Part shown: positions 26,801-37,006 of the stretch, piece by piece | How the letters are laid out: each line of letters starts with the position of its first letter | Numbering within the stretch: the first letter of the stretch is position 1 | Assembly: GCA_964036045.1 (NCBI GenBank) | Contig: OZ038387.1 | Coordinates: forward strand, 57,444,427-57,508,426 | DNA: 64,000 nt | From: Eutreptiella sp. 'Long Island Sound 2002' | Lineage: Eukaryota; Euglenozoa; Euglenophyceae; Eutreptiales; Eutreptiaceae | Direction: 5' to 3' | Notes under the pieces: model-generated | Database searches by the model: none | What the model was told of the DNA's origin: nothing | The model's input: only the letters and a program-made list of their open reading frames with translations | Made by a program: the position numbers and the translations under genes

Positions 26801-29800
26801 CGGGTCGGTTTTGGGGCGCTCACGTCAAGCCCGGCCCCGGCTAAATCGAATACTCCACCAATCCAGCCTTGGTGTACAAAGGCGAAAGTGTGGCCTTTCC
26901 ACAGCCGTTGCTCGACCCAGGGGGTGTTTTTCAGCCGATACAGGTTGCTTGAACATTGGGGGCCTAAGAGGAGCAGCACAGTCAGAAGGCTAGTCTCGTG
27001 CCTTTTTTCCTAGGGCCCTACTCCAAGGACCTGCTGCCGCTGGTGCATGCCGACGACGCAGACGTGCGGTCTATGTTGACAGAGGTTGTGTTCTTGGCCA
27101 ACAAGCTGATCATCAGTGAGTACAATATCCGTATGGCTCGTGATCAGGATCCACGCTTGCCTTCGCGCTTGTTGGTCCGTGAAGGTGTGTGCAGATGTGT
27201 TTGGCTCTCTCCTCATTTGCACCACTGTACATTTCTTTCTGCCACACCGTCGGCCTGAGTGTTCAGAAAGAAATGTACAGTGGTACAGTGGTACACCATT
27301 GGCCTGAGTGTGTTCTGGGAACGTTTTCAGTGGAAAACGCTCCCACTTGCAGTTGCATCGTCTGGGCAGGGTGCGGGAGTAGGCCCCCGAAGCTCTGCAG
27401 ACTACATTGCAGATTACCCAGGGCCACTCGGTGCTACGCATGCTGTGGTATGCGCTCTCAGGGCTATCGCCAACAAACGATGAGGTCCGCAGCCGTATCC
27501 GTGAGCTCTTGATGGGGGCAGAGATCGCAGGGCAGTACCGGTTGGACACTTACATCATGGCTGGAGGATTTGGCCATGGTTGGGGTGCCACGGACCTGCA
27601 GACTGGGAAGGAGGTCTTTGTGAAGACATTCAAGAGCCAGGTGTACCGCATGGCCTGCAGGCATGGATAGGGCCTTCAACATGCCTTGTGTTGTGGATCT
27701 TGTACAGTGCTCTCAACGTGCTTCCGTGTCTGACGACCAACGTCGAAACCGGTATTCGAGGGTATTCCTTCCCGTTGTTTGTTGAACGCTGCTTACAGGC
27801 TGCCCTAGTTGCCATCCAACCGTTTTCGGTTACCCTTCAGCTGCTGGGGTCTGTGTATCAACACCACAGTTTTGTTGTACCGTTGTTGCGCTGTTAAAGA
27901 CCTCCTAATTGAGAAATCCTGTGTGGGTTTGGGGTGCACGACGGTTGATAGGCCAGGTACAATTCTTTCCCGCAGCTTCCCCTCTCAAGCCCTTGTTAAC
28001 CTACCATCTCAGCCCTTCGGCTTCTCTTTTGGTAACGTCTCTTTGATCACAGAAGCGCATGAGTACGCACAAACACATATCCTTTTGGATGCTGTACACC
28101 CATCTCTGTTTGGCAGGAGGAATTTGGGCAGGGGGCTGACACTGTTGTGGCAAAGATGGTGGAGGAGCTTGAGACTGCAGAGCGTATCATGAAAGTGCAG
28201 CGGCTGATGAAGCATCGCAATGTTGTGTCAGTGTTGAAGGTGCCGCGGAATGCCATGATCAAGGTACCATCGACCGGGCAACAAGGTATGTGTATCGTGG
28301 GTAGAAGTAGCCAAAGAAGTCAAGGGAACGGTGGCGAGACGTTGTGCAGATGGGGGGGGCGGGGTCATGTTGCAATGTTGTTGGGCCAACATGGGCAAGT
28401 GGGGCACATCATGCACTGCACATTCTTCGGAGACATCATCACTGTCTGCCTGTACAGGAAACCCGGGGGAAAAATCACCATACTATTTTGCAGGGACATA
28501 TTTGTTAAGCTTTTGCCAATCCTGAAGCCTACGGCTCTCAATAGCAACCCGCCCTGTGTTCAAAGGCATTGCTCACAGCGCATCGGTGGTGGAGGTCAAT
28601 GTTCCGTTGCTGCGCCGCACATGTCACCAAGGAATCACTGTAGCCAGACTTCATGCAAACATACCCAGGACACGGGACTGTGTCAGGGTTGCTTCCCACT
28701 GGGTCCAGAAGGTGCCTTTTCTCGAATCAAAGGCTTCTGCGGTTCATCAGAGGCGACGACAGCGCGTTGGGAGAACGTCTCTGCCGACGTGGCAGGAGAC
28801 TGCTGACAACACAGCGCGGCTGGAAAATCATGCACCGTCCAAGACGGACGAAATTCTCCATCATACAGTCAGTTCAGCATGCAGATCGGAAGTGTTTCAA
28901 ATAGCCTTTTTCATGGAGTTCTCGAATATACCCCACATACCCCCCATGGCCCCTACAGGACACCCCTGTGGGCACACGAGGCAACAACGAGATGCATGTT
29001 GATGTTGATGTTGGTGTTGGTGTTGGCGGCATTTGCATTTGCGTGGATAGCGTTGGCGGTGCTAGCGGCATCAGTAGCGTTTGCAGCATTAGCGGCGTTG
29101 TCCGACATTTCAGATAAGGGTATGCTTCGAGCCTTGACGTCCGAAGGGTACACGAGATCTTGATCAAGTTAGTTCTATTCAAAACTTTCTGCGTGGTTAG
29201 GTGATGACTTGGTTCCAACGGCAAAGACAGGGCACACGGGGGCACAAATCAAAAAATGAAAGAACACAAGGCCCGAGCCTTTCTGCAGAAAGCGGCGGAA
29301 TGAAAGCGAACCTCGCCTCGTAGCACCGCCCATGAACATCCTTTGCAAGTCCAACCTACGAGGTTAGGCGTGGGTTCAAACATCCATCAGGTGTTGCGAC
29401 CCGAAAAACGCTCCGTGTTTGGCACCTTTCTCGTTGTCCCTCAGAGATGTGGGTATTGGAGCTCACCCACAGTGCAGTGCATCGTGCTTACACTTGGAGG
29501 GTTGTCAGGTGAGCAATCATTTGCAGACAGTGCAGCTTGATGTGCCTCAGCAGAGGTGGCTGGTCGGCCAGTTCTGCAGGTCTGGGACCTGAATCAGCGA
29601 AAAAGTCTTGAGCATTCTGAGGATTTTTTGCCCACTCCTCTTTCTCCCACCGTCTTCTCCCAAGGCTGGAAGTGATTGCTTGTTGTCACTATGAGCGTTT
29701 GGTCATCTGCGTTAACTCTTTTTTTTTTCCAAACTGTTCAGTCATGGCAGAGTTGCATGGAACGGGGGCAGGGTCGTACGCGCTGGCAGGGACACGACTA

Positions 29801-32800
29801 CTATTGATTTGTACAGGGGCCTGCTTCCATGGTATCATCACGGAATACTGCGATGGGGGTGAGCTGTTTAACTATATTGTTATCCCAAAAGAGTCTGGCG
29901 GCCTGCAGGGCTGTGCGTTCAACGAGAAGCAGGTGCGTGCCTGCTGTGGCCAGTGCAGCCCTGAAGTCCGGCAAAAAACTATTGTGTGTGTCCCCAAAAT
30001 TGGACGGAAGCGATTCAACAGAATGACCACCGAGGATTCCATTGCGACAGCCTCGGTCCCCGCCAGTGCTTGAGATCGCGGGGGACGGCGTCGTTGCCGG
30101 GTGGGGGATTGAAGTGGGGTGAGGCGGTGGTTGTGTTGGCTGGGTCCTGAACGAGCACAGCCTCGCACGGTAGTCCGATCGTGCACGTCCCTGCCCGTTG
30201 TGAAGGGTCGTGCGCGTTGGAGCGAGACAAGTTTGGGTTGCCAACGAAGAGGGCATCACCCTCTACAAACCGAGCAATAGTCTGCCACTCTTCACACCCC
30301 ATTTCTACACTCTTGCCCCTTCTTCTCTCATTTCGGCATTCTTACATTCGGGCCCTCTCTCACACATTGTTTTTGATTCTGCAAATTTCCAACCAGTCCT
30401 GCAGACAGTGTGTGTCCCCCAAACCCCAGGTATCGTTTCAATTGCATCCCGATGCTCGAAGTGTGCATGCAGCGTGTATCCAAGTGCGAAAGTGCGCATC
30501 GCCTGACCCACACCATTATGTCTCTAGTTTTGTGCGGTAGACAATATGAAGCATTCGTCCTTCAAACCGCGCCCGAGATGGAAGAGGATTCTCTTCTTCC
30601 GGGTCCAGCGATAGCCTGTGCCCGGGATGGCCGAGATTTCTTATTTTTTTTCGTGCTTTCCTGCTTGCTCGTGTAGTATCCGAAATGTAGAGAATAGTGC
30701 ATATCTGGTGTGACACACACCATTTGCACATCTGCTGCGAACTCGGATCCTCTGTATCGACTCAGGCACGATTTCTGTTCCGGCAAATCATTGATTTGCT
30801 GCTCGCTCTGCACTACCCTCCAGAGGGCGAGCCAGCATACTATCATGGTGATATCAAGGACCAGAATTTTGTGGTTTCTGGGTCTACATTGAAGCTGATC
30901 GACTACGGTACCCTATCCAAGGTTCGTGGTGATGTCAGCTAGGACGAGGGCCAGGGCCATAGTTGAAGGGATGCGGATGCGAGGCTGACCTGAGCCCCCT
31001 TCCCGCGTCCCTCCCCTCTATGGGCAGTCACAACAGTTGGGGCTTTATGCAAGCCTCAACACATAAGAAACTACGACGCCTCCGGTCTTTCCGGACATGG
31101 TTCCCCCCGCGGTTTATTCTGGAGTTTGAAGACAAAGACTGCATCCACTTCTTTCCGACCAGCGTCGGTTACCCGACATCCATCAGTGCGTTTTTCTTCT
31201 TCGGCAGAGACCGCCAGGGTTGCCATGTTCCACGAGCGGGAGGAGGATGGTTCAGACAGCTGAGTTTGAACTGAGTTTGGACTCCGCTTGAATATCGCAC
31301 GAACAAACCCCTTCAGGAATGCTGCCTGAGCAAAAAAAAAACATCTCCCTTGGAATTTGCTGTCCGAAACAGAGCGCACAATTTCAACCTCTCGCGCAAC
31401 TGCAGTTGCGAAATGCTTTTCGGGGAACTTCCGAGAATGCAATGTCAAGCATCAAGCTCACATCCGTACTGCAGTATGGCATTAAGCAGTCCAAGCACCA
31501 TGACCATCTGCCGTCACCAACATTTGCGACGTTGCAGTGCTTGTCTGTGAACCACTGTGTTTTCATCAGATGCTTGTGTCTTCATGTCGACCTCATCAGT
31601 TTTTGTGATGAAGCATTTTTTATCTCCCCTCGGCCCGATCCTTTTGCTGTTCTGTGCCTCTGTGTTTGGTAAAGCAATATCTGGAAATCTGCAGTACTTC
31701 TTCGGCCCCACACCACCCCTCCCACTTTCCCTGTGTTGCTGTCCTGCGGCCTGCCTCATATTGCTCTGTGCTTCTGGTGTTGATTTCACTGAAGCGCCAA
31801 CTGGGTCCACTGGGAGGTGTTCAGTGTTCAAGGGTGGATACGACAGATAATGCTCATCCTGCAGCACCTGCGGTGTGCCACAAGCCACGTATGCAATCTT
31901 TGGTGTGAAAGGTCTCATTGGTGCGTGTGGCCAGGGGTTCATTAGCACAAAGAACTTATTTTTCTGTATTTTACATGATCTCCTGGAATATTTGACCTGA
32001 GTTGCAATGAACACAGTGATTGGGGGGACATAGGGAACAAAATGTAGCAATGTGCGGCAGCTGCCTCAGGTAACGCCCCTTCTCCGAACCACAGGAAAAA
32101 GTGCGATTCCCTACCACTCTTTGCACACTGAGTCAGGGCACACAGTGGTTGTATTTTTTCTTGTTGTTCTGGGGTTCCAATACTTTTGGGGTAGCAGGGT
32201 ACTCTCATTGCTCTCAACAGGCTTCTTCACCGTGTCAAAAGGTAGAATATTTATGTGTAGACTTGAAGACGGGTGGTGGTATTTAAATGAGCCTCATGCA
32301 GTAAACACAGGGGCACGCTTTTTACTGTCAAAGGCCCACCAATCTGGGGTCCATAGCAGCAAGTTAAACCGCCTTATTTGGTCACTTGCATTTCTTAATT
32401 TATATTTTTTAATTTAGCTTGCCCAGGGGTCTGAGGCTGGGGGCAGTATTGGGGCTCTGCTTTTCTTGCCAAGCGAGCAACGAGACATAAAGATGTGGGC
32501 TACCTCCCGAAGCCCTCCTCCCCAGCCCCCCAAACAAATCACTTCATTGGAATGCTTTACCCTCTGGGGCAGCTTTTCCACGGCAGCTTTCTTCATTACC
32601 TTCAGGTTCAAGACAATGTTGGTCCAGCCAAACACATGACTCGAAGCCACCAGCAGCCGTTCCACAATAATTGTGAGTCTGTGGATTTGTGGGCAGCTGG
32701 TATCATCCTTTTGGACATGCTACTGATTTCATCAGTTGGACAGATGTTTAAGGTATTGCTTTATCTTGGTCTGCCACAATGCTGTGTGTCCTAGCTCGTC

Positions 32801-35800
32801 GATTGTTTGGCGCGTCTTGGTTCGCAAAGCGCCCCCCGGCTGCCAGCATCAGGAGCTGGCGTTGGGGCATTGTAAGGTATTGACGATCAGCTGGGATCAC
32901 GAGGGACGGCTATGTGGAGGGCCGGACCCGCCCCTGCCTTCAAGATCCTCCAACCTACGCCAATGGGGAACAGCAGTTGTGCTGTGTTGCTGAGGAGCTG
33001 TTGGTGCAGATCCTATCGCTGGGCCTGCAAGCCGGCTTCTTCAAACGGTTGGCAGATGCGGGTGTCTCAATGCCCTATTTTATTTCCGCACACGGTGAAT
33101 GGTGACTGTGATTTTGCCACAATTGTGTATCTTCAAAATGCTCAGAATGAAACGGGTAATTCGAAAATGCTCCTCCCAAAAACTGGACAATTTTTTAACC
33201 CCCAGCCCCCCTCTTCGACCAAGGAGCGGTCACTCGGGTGGTGTGCCCTCCGGGCCCCCCCGTTTACGAGGACAGTTGCACCGCCGCCCGGACCTCTGGC
33301 CCGGGTGGACCCCGGGGCAGGGAAGCGCTCGGCACGCCCCGGGGCCCCTCCAACCGCCCGCCCCGTCACCGTGGGAGGCAGGTCCAGCCTAGAGCAGCAC
33401 CACCCGTGCCAGGGCAATCAGGGAGTGCGGACCGCCCCCAGTCGTGTGTGGAGCATGGCCACCCCCTGCCATCGGCAGTAGTGGGCGACCAGCGGCATGT
33501 CGGTAGACCTGGAGGTGGCGTGTCCAGGCCGACAACTCCCCCGGTGGGCTCAGTGTCAGGCTCCTCCTGCCTCCCCACCGGCGCCTGGAGCACCAGGCGA
33601 CACACTTCCCCAGGCAGCAAGCGCGCCCCACACACACAGGCACGGCGGCATCTCCCTCCTGCGTGTGCCACCGCGGGGTACGGGGGCGGTCATCAGTCCG
33701 GTATGCCTTGAGACCGGACAACCGTGAACCCGCCGGACCAGTTGTGACGCGCAGGGAAGGGCGATGTCCGTGGTCCCGGAGGTCCGGATGAGGCCGTGAC
33801 CCAACCCAACCCAACCCCCCTCTTCGACCTACAGAGGGTACTCCTAGGTGTGGGGGGGTTATGAAGGCTTACGAGAGTTGGGCACCCAAGGCAGGGTGCA
33901 AGGTTCTGAAGCTACCTTTGCCCAGTGTTGGAACCCAGGTTAGGTCCATTGCTTCTTCTGCATCCTTTTGGCTCATCCACATTGGTGTGCTGGAGTGGGT
34001 TACGTCTTGCTTTCGTACATCACTTCCTGACACGGCCTTGTGGCCTGGACCTTTGCTCATTATAGTCATTACGTGATTGCCTGCTTTTGCCTTTTAGTTA
34101 AAGATCAACAAGGAACCAGAGCGCAATCAGTTTTTTGGTACGACAACCCAACAAGTATTGTCCCTCCACGCGGCTTGTTGCCTCGTGCAAGTGGTAGTCA
34201 GACATCTCCCTTTTCCTTGTGCCCTTGTCTATTAATGGGGCATTACCCGGTGTTTGTGCACATACTGCCTGCTTGAGCCTGCTTGAATGCGGGGGTCTTT
34301 TGGGCCCCAACCTTCCGGTGCTATTGCGGAAACCGGGACAATCTCTGACTCCACGCTTTGTTGCGTGGCCCCTTGAGTTGGACCATGGGAGCATGTCCCG
34401 CCTAATGTTTGGAGTGACCAAAGCAACTCGGCCGGCACGCAAGATGAGGCAGAGGATGCAGAAGTGTGTGTGTTGTGTTGCCAGAAGCGCTCCACCGTCA
34501 CAGTTTGTGATAGCATCCCCCCCCCCCTCTCCTCTGGGGGGCCAAAATATTTTTGGGAGGGGGTCAGTGTAAGGACCTGAGTGCCTCCCATGGCTCCGGC
34601 TCTGCTTGAACCCAAGGAATTCAGTGTGTTCCCCCGACAAAGTAACTCGGTTAAGGGGGTGGATGCATGGAATGGGATTTTGCCTTGCACCTTTGTCCTG
34701 TTGACAGGTGTCCATGGGCATGAACCGCGGTGTGACTGAGCTGAAGCATGGCAAGTTCTGGGACAAGATCCACATGAAGCTCATGCAGACAGATACCAAC
34801 AACTGCCTGCTGCAGAACCGCCCCGATAGTGCACAGGATCTACTCAGAAAGATCTTTGTGATGGAGCCCCGCAACTCTCTGAATGTCAAAGAGATTGCCA
34901 GTCATCCTTGGCTCAAGGGACCAGTTCCTTCTGACGAGGAGATGGCCTCTGAGCTCAAGCGCAGATTCAAGGTATGCTCGGCAGCCACAGCATGGGACCG
35001 GTGCCTGTGGTCACACTTTCGGACCCCAGGAACGTGCCCGTCAGGATTTTTGCCACCTCTGGTCACGTGTAAAGACTCCAAGGTCGAGGATTCGAACCCG
35101 AGGTCTGACATGAAGTATGTTCAAACATGCACAGTCCTGCCTGGTGCGGCAGTGGTGCAAGACGCTTGAGACCGGCAACATGTCCCACGACGCAATGCCA
35201 GGCCCAGGCCCGGGAGCTCACGCCCATTCCTAATGCAGGAAGGATTCAATTTGAGACAGCTGCGTGAATTCAGTCCCTCATTCGTTGTCTGGCAAAGGGT
35301 GTGCAAAGAGTGCAGAGGGGCTTCCGTAGCGAAGTCATACACGAAGAATCGCCTCTTGGGCCAACCACCAGTCATCCCAGCAGGGCTGTCCTGAGTCCCC
35401 CCCTCCCCCCTTTTTGCAAGAGCGACCCCTTTGTCAGAGCAATGGTAGGTGTTGTTTCCGTCAAATTCTGGGATTTTGGTGTTGGTCTCGCAAGGGGTGG
35501 GGGGGAGGGGTTATGAGGGCTTCTTGTCTGTGTTTTTCACCAAGGACGGCCTAAGTTTATCGCTGGCAGGATTCGGCTATCCGACGGTGGACGCTCAAAA
35601 GACGGAGGCTGGCGCTTAACCGACGGTAGTAGACGGCCAACCGACGCCGGTTGGCCGATGACCGACTGCAGTAACTCAACGGCTGGCGCTATGTGGAAGT
35701 CCGAATGTACCGGTGGCTGACTATTTCTTTGGCATTAAGGACCGCCCTGCATTCCAGTTGAGCTCCGTGAAACCCTGGAGCTCAAGCCGTGAGCCCCTCC

Positions 35801-37006
35801 ATTTGAGCATGAGTGGTCCACAACACAAGCAAATTCATGGATGGCATCTTTGCCCCCCCCCCCCCCCCCCGAATAATTGCGCAGGACACAGCGATGCCAC
35901 GTCGGATTTGACCGAGTGCGAGCCTATCGCCCACATGCGTGATGCAAGCCCCTCGCTTCGCCCCACGCCCCTTCCCAGGGAATTTTGCAAGGTGCACCTC
36001 GTGGCACAGCGTTCTTCGACCTGGGCAAGACGTCTGAGAAGGATGGGCAGCTGATCATGGAGCAGTGCATTGATCTGGCATGCGCTGCTTCCAAGGGCGA
36101 GTTTGTGAAAGCTGGTGTTGGCAGCAAGCCCGGGTCCGTCGGCATTCATCGCTGGGACCGACCCAACCAGGATTATGATACAGGTCTGTGTCCGCATGTA
36201 GTGTTTGCTGCTTTGCGTTCTGCACGTGACACTGCGCGTGGTATTTCTATGACACCAGGCCTCTAAAGCGTATCTGATGCATAGCACCCCTGGTGCTTTG
36301 TCTCATTCCATTGAACCTTTTTTCCATCTGTCACCCCCCTCAAAACCTGGATATTTGCACCTCTTCTGAGTGTTGCATGTGTGTTTTGTGCTGCTTGGCT
36401 AAAGTAATTGTTTTTTCAGTATTCTGCTGCAGTTCAACCAGGTGTGATTTGGAGAAGAAAGATGCACTCCATTCGGACTGCGGAGTGCATTACCTCATCA
36501 CATATTTCGTATTGCTGATCATTCTTGATTTGTCATTTCACATCCATTTAATCAATCCCCTAAATTAGCCCCCAACCCCCAGCCCCCGCCCCGCCCTCAA
36601 GCCATTTCCTGTCCACAGTTGTGCCAAGGTTATAAGCCAAAGCTATTATCAGTTATAAAGCCAGATGCCCCAGAACCCCTGCTCCCCCCAACATGGGTGC
36701 GACCCTCCCACCAGAGATAGAACAGAGAGGCGTTACATGCAACAAATACTCAAGAAAGTCTATGTTTGTGGAGATTCTGGCTTCTCTGTTTCACCCTCAG
36801 GCCTGGAGCGCATGCACAATGAGGATGGGCAGTGGGTTGTGGCCAAATACCTCTGCAACGTGGAGAAAAGTGCCTTTGACCTCAGCAAGGGCCGGCATGT
36901 TGTGCGGATTCGTTTGTTTTGGGAATCCGGCTCGCAGCATGAAGACTTCTGCCGCCTCTCCACCCTGTTGCTGAATGAGGTCATGAAGTTGCACCTGGCT
37001 GCATAG
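18327..37006 (+). CDS. Multi-exon protein kinase gene (overview)
   Basis: Spliced gene of about 14 coding exons giving roughly 940 residues. Exons from 19674 to the TAG at 37004-37006 keep one frame through consistent GT-AG phases (0,0,0,0,1,1,0,1,0,0,0,0,1). The first about 490 residues are mainly helical with no recognised domain. A Ser/Thr-type kinase domain follows: glycine loop GGFGHGWG and ATP lysine in VFVK (exon ending 27640), helix-C glutamates in EELETAER, hinge ITEYCDGGELF, catalytic loop HGDIKDQN, magnesium-binding DYG, DLWAAGIILLDML helix F, and the C-lobe Arg-His end (RNSLNVKEIASHPW). HGD and DYG replace the usual HRD and DFG, and no APE-type motif is visible. The last about 140 residues (exons at 35979 and 36801) could be a KA1-like regulatory tail, a weak inference. 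Introns run from about 0.2 to 2.9 kb and hold repeats and insertions. Subfamily and substrate are unknown. Confidence 0.8.
18934..19019 (+). CDS. Kinase gene, tentative small exon
   Basis: This 86-base stretch starts after AAAG and ends CAG|GTGTCT. It is the right length to bring phase 1 from the exon at 18327 to the phase 0 needed at 19674. It reads about 29 residues (ending DVLGNPFQ). A 23-base exon from 18997 would satisfy the phase equally well. Support is phase only. Confidence 0.25.
19674..19919 (+). CDS. Kinase gene exon (82 codons)
   Basis: Acceptor GTCAAG, donor CAG|GTGATG, phase 0 at both ends. It encodes GTVHEPTLFGND and onward, a helical stretch with no recognised motif, upstream of the kinase domain. 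Confidence 0.65.
20389..20622 (+). CDS. Kinase gene exon (78 codons)
   Basis: Acceptor TGTCACAG, donor CCAG|GTGTGA, phase 0 to 0. It encodes a helical Ala/Arg/Glu-rich stretch (MELEASISRVLLRAEDC). The intron before it (19920-20388) holds a decayed copy of the CAACCGCC repeat. Confidence 0.75.
21864..21890 (+). repeat. Dispersed intron repeat A, copy 1
   Basis: The 23-base core GATTCCCTACCACTCTTTGC-ACA is shared exactly with 32104-32126 in a different intron of the same gene. Flanks diverge after a few bases. Confidence 0.6.
22247..22477 (+). CDS. Kinase gene exon (77 codons)
   Basis: Acceptor CCCTGTAG, donor CGG|GTGTGA, phase 0 to 0. It encodes ADDIEAVKKMITASEELEQM and onward, probably a helical coiled segment. 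A donor at 22453 is rejected because it breaks the phase of the next exon. Confidence 0.75.
23057..23095. repeat. Short TTTTTGACCCA tandem repeat
   Basis: Three head-to-tail copies of an 11-base unit and a partial fourth. The surrounding 22.9-23.3 kb repeats the phrase TGGTCTAGGAT twice and many TTTTGG/CCCATTT phrases, so it looks like a decayed tandem or transposon-derived block. Confidence 0.7.
23838..23873. repeat. (CTTG)n tetranucleotide repeat
   Basis: About six CTTG units flanked by GCTGCT, within the 2.9-kb intron. Confidence 0.9.
24149..24232 (-). repeat. tRNA-like, SINE-like block with strong hairpin
   Basis: Read on the minus strand, a pol III A-box-like TGGCGCACCCGG is followed about 31 bases later by GGTTCGAACCC, a good B box. 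Just downstream (plus 24149-24174) an 11-bp perfect stem, GGATCGGTGGG/CCCACCGATCC, closes a 4-base AAGC loop. A second 7-bp stem, CCGGCGC/GCGCCGG, lies between the boxes. No proper cloverleaf or anticodon arm forms, so a functional tRNA is unlikely. A tRNA-derived SINE head or tRNA-like remnant fits better. Confidence 0.35.
24942..25003. repeat. Poly-C-rich tract
   Basis: Several C runs of 7-16 bases separated by short GCTCG or AGAAT interruptions, followed by a doubled GTTAGTTGG. The plus strand is strongly C-biased across about 24840-25003. Confidence 0.9.
25421..25676 (+). CDS. Kinase gene exon (85 codons)
   Basis: Acceptor GTGTTCAG, donor AAAG|GTGTGT, phase 0 to 1. A short Ser/Thr/Gly linker precedes a helical stretch (NKRLVAAMIERLRPG). 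The preceding intron (22478-25420, 2.9 kb) is the longest of the gene and holds the repeats listed between 22.9 and 25.0 kb. Confidence 0.75.
26538..26635 (+). repeat. Dispersed intron repeat B, copy 1
   Basis: It shares TTCAAAATGCTCAGAATGAAA, a further alignable stretch with C and A runs, and a closing TTTTT-ACCCCC tract with 33131-33205. It ends in a poly-C tract. Confidence 0.6.
27014..27184 (+). CDS. Kinase gene exon (57 codons)
   Basis: Acceptor TTTTTTCCTAG, donor GAAG|GTGTGT, phase 1 to 1. It encodes GPYSKDLLPLVHADDAD and a helical segment that leads up to the kinase domain. Confidence 0.8.
27221..27284. repeat. Perfect 21-bp inverted repeat (hairpin)
   Basis: Bases 27221-27241 and 27264-27284 are exact reverse complements (21 of 21) around a 22-base loop. 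It lies in a short intron of the kinase gene, starting 37 bases after the donor. Neighbouring phrases are duplicated: GGCCTGAGTGT at 27252 and 27301, and TACAGTGG twice after the right arm. Confidence 0.9.
27393..27640 (+). CDS. Kinase gene exon: glycine loop and ATP lysine
   Basis: Acceptor CCCGAAG gives the phase 1 needed to keep the frame; nearer AG sites lead to a stop. Donor is CCAG|GTGTAC, ending phase 0. The last about 28 codons contain the glycine-rich loop GGFGHGWG and the ATP-anchoring lysine in VFVKTFK, kinase subdomains I and II. The intron in front holds the 21-bp hairpin at 27221-27284. Confidence 0.8.
28117..28285 (+). CDS. Kinase gene exon: helix C region
   Basis: Acceptor TGTTTGGCAG, donor CAAG|GTATGT, phase 0 to 1. 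It encodes helix C (EELETAERIMKVQRLM), which should supply the glutamate pairing with the ATP lysine, and strands 4-5 (NVVSVLKV). Confidence 0.85.
29817..29932 (+). CDS. Kinase gene exon: hinge
   Basis: Acceptor TTTGTACAG, donor GCAG|GTGCGT, phase 1 to 0. The hinge and helix D read GIITEYCDGGELFNYI, a classic kinase signature, followed by a Gly-rich insert before helix E. Confidence 0.85.
30766..30921 (+). CDS. Kinase gene exon: catalytic loop and DYG
   Basis: Acceptor CGACTCAG, donor CAAG|GTTCGT, phase 0 to 0. It contains helix E (FLFRQIIDLLLALHY), the catalytic loop YHGDIKDQNFVV and the metal-binding LIDYG. Key Asp, Lys and Asn residues are present; HGD and DYG are variants of HRD and DFG. 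Confidence 0.9.
32100..32126 (+). repeat. Dispersed intron repeat A, copy 2
   Basis: Second copy of the core at 21868-21890. Both copies sit in long introns of the kinase gene in the same orientation. Confidence 0.6.
32606..32752 (+). CDS. Kinase gene exon: activation segment and helix F
   Basis: Acceptor CCTTCAG, donor TAAG|GTATTG, phase 0 to 0. Spliced directly to the DYG exon it leaves about 31 residues between DYG and the conserved DLW of helix F (VDLWAAGIILLDML), close to the normal distance. The segment between (ending SHQQPFHNN) has no APE/PPE motif. Confidence 0.8.
33121..33220 (+). repeat. Dispersed intron repeat B, copy 2
   Basis: Second copy of repeat B, in another intron of the kinase gene. 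Its C-rich end served as target for the insertion at 33221. Confidence 0.6.
33221..33814 (+). mobile_element. GC-rich retroposon-like insertion with 15-bp TSD
   Basis: A GC-rich block of 594 bases is bracketed by an exact 15-base direct repeat, CCCCCCTCTTCGACC, at 33206-33220 and 33815-33829. It ends in a short tandem tail (GACCCAACCCAACCCAA) immediately before the second copy. A longish target duplication plus a simple-repeat tail is the hallmark of target-primed (LINE/SINE-type) insertion. There is no reverse-transcriptase motif, so it is a SINE-like or truncated element. It lies in the intron between 32752 and 34708 in the same orientation as the gene, and has no trace of the splice sites used by the neighbouring exons. 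Confidence 0.6.
34708..34971 (+). CDS. Kinase gene exon: C-lobe end
   Basis: Acceptor GTTGACAG, donor CAAG|GTATGC, phase 0 to 0. It encodes helices G to I, including the Arg near the end of the domain (MEPRNSLNVKEIASHPWLK). Confidence 0.85.
35979..36183 (+). CDS. Kinase gene exon: C-terminal tail, part 1
   Basis: Acceptor CTTCCCAG, donor ACAG|GTCTGT, phase 0 to 1. It encodes a 68-residue mixed-charge segment (FFDLGKTSEKDGQLIM) with no firm family match. Confidence 0.75.
36801..37006 (+). CDS. Kinase gene exon: C-terminal tail, part 2
   Basis: Acceptor ACCCTCAG, phase 1, ending at TAG 37004-37006. The strand-rich then helical pattern (GQWVVAKYLCNVEKS, then HVVRIRLFWE, then a Leu-rich helix) resembles the layout of KA1-type kinase tails, but this is inference only. 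Confidence 0.75.

Noticed and set aside
28879-29163. Hydrophobic 94-codon frame like a membrane protein
   Set aside because: Produced by GTTGAT/GTTGGT/GCGGCA triplet repeats in an intron; no supporting exon structure.
35080-35105. B-box-like GAGGATTCGAACCCGAGG suggesting a tRNA gene
   Set aside because: No A box at suitable distance and no acceptor or anticodon arm on either strand.
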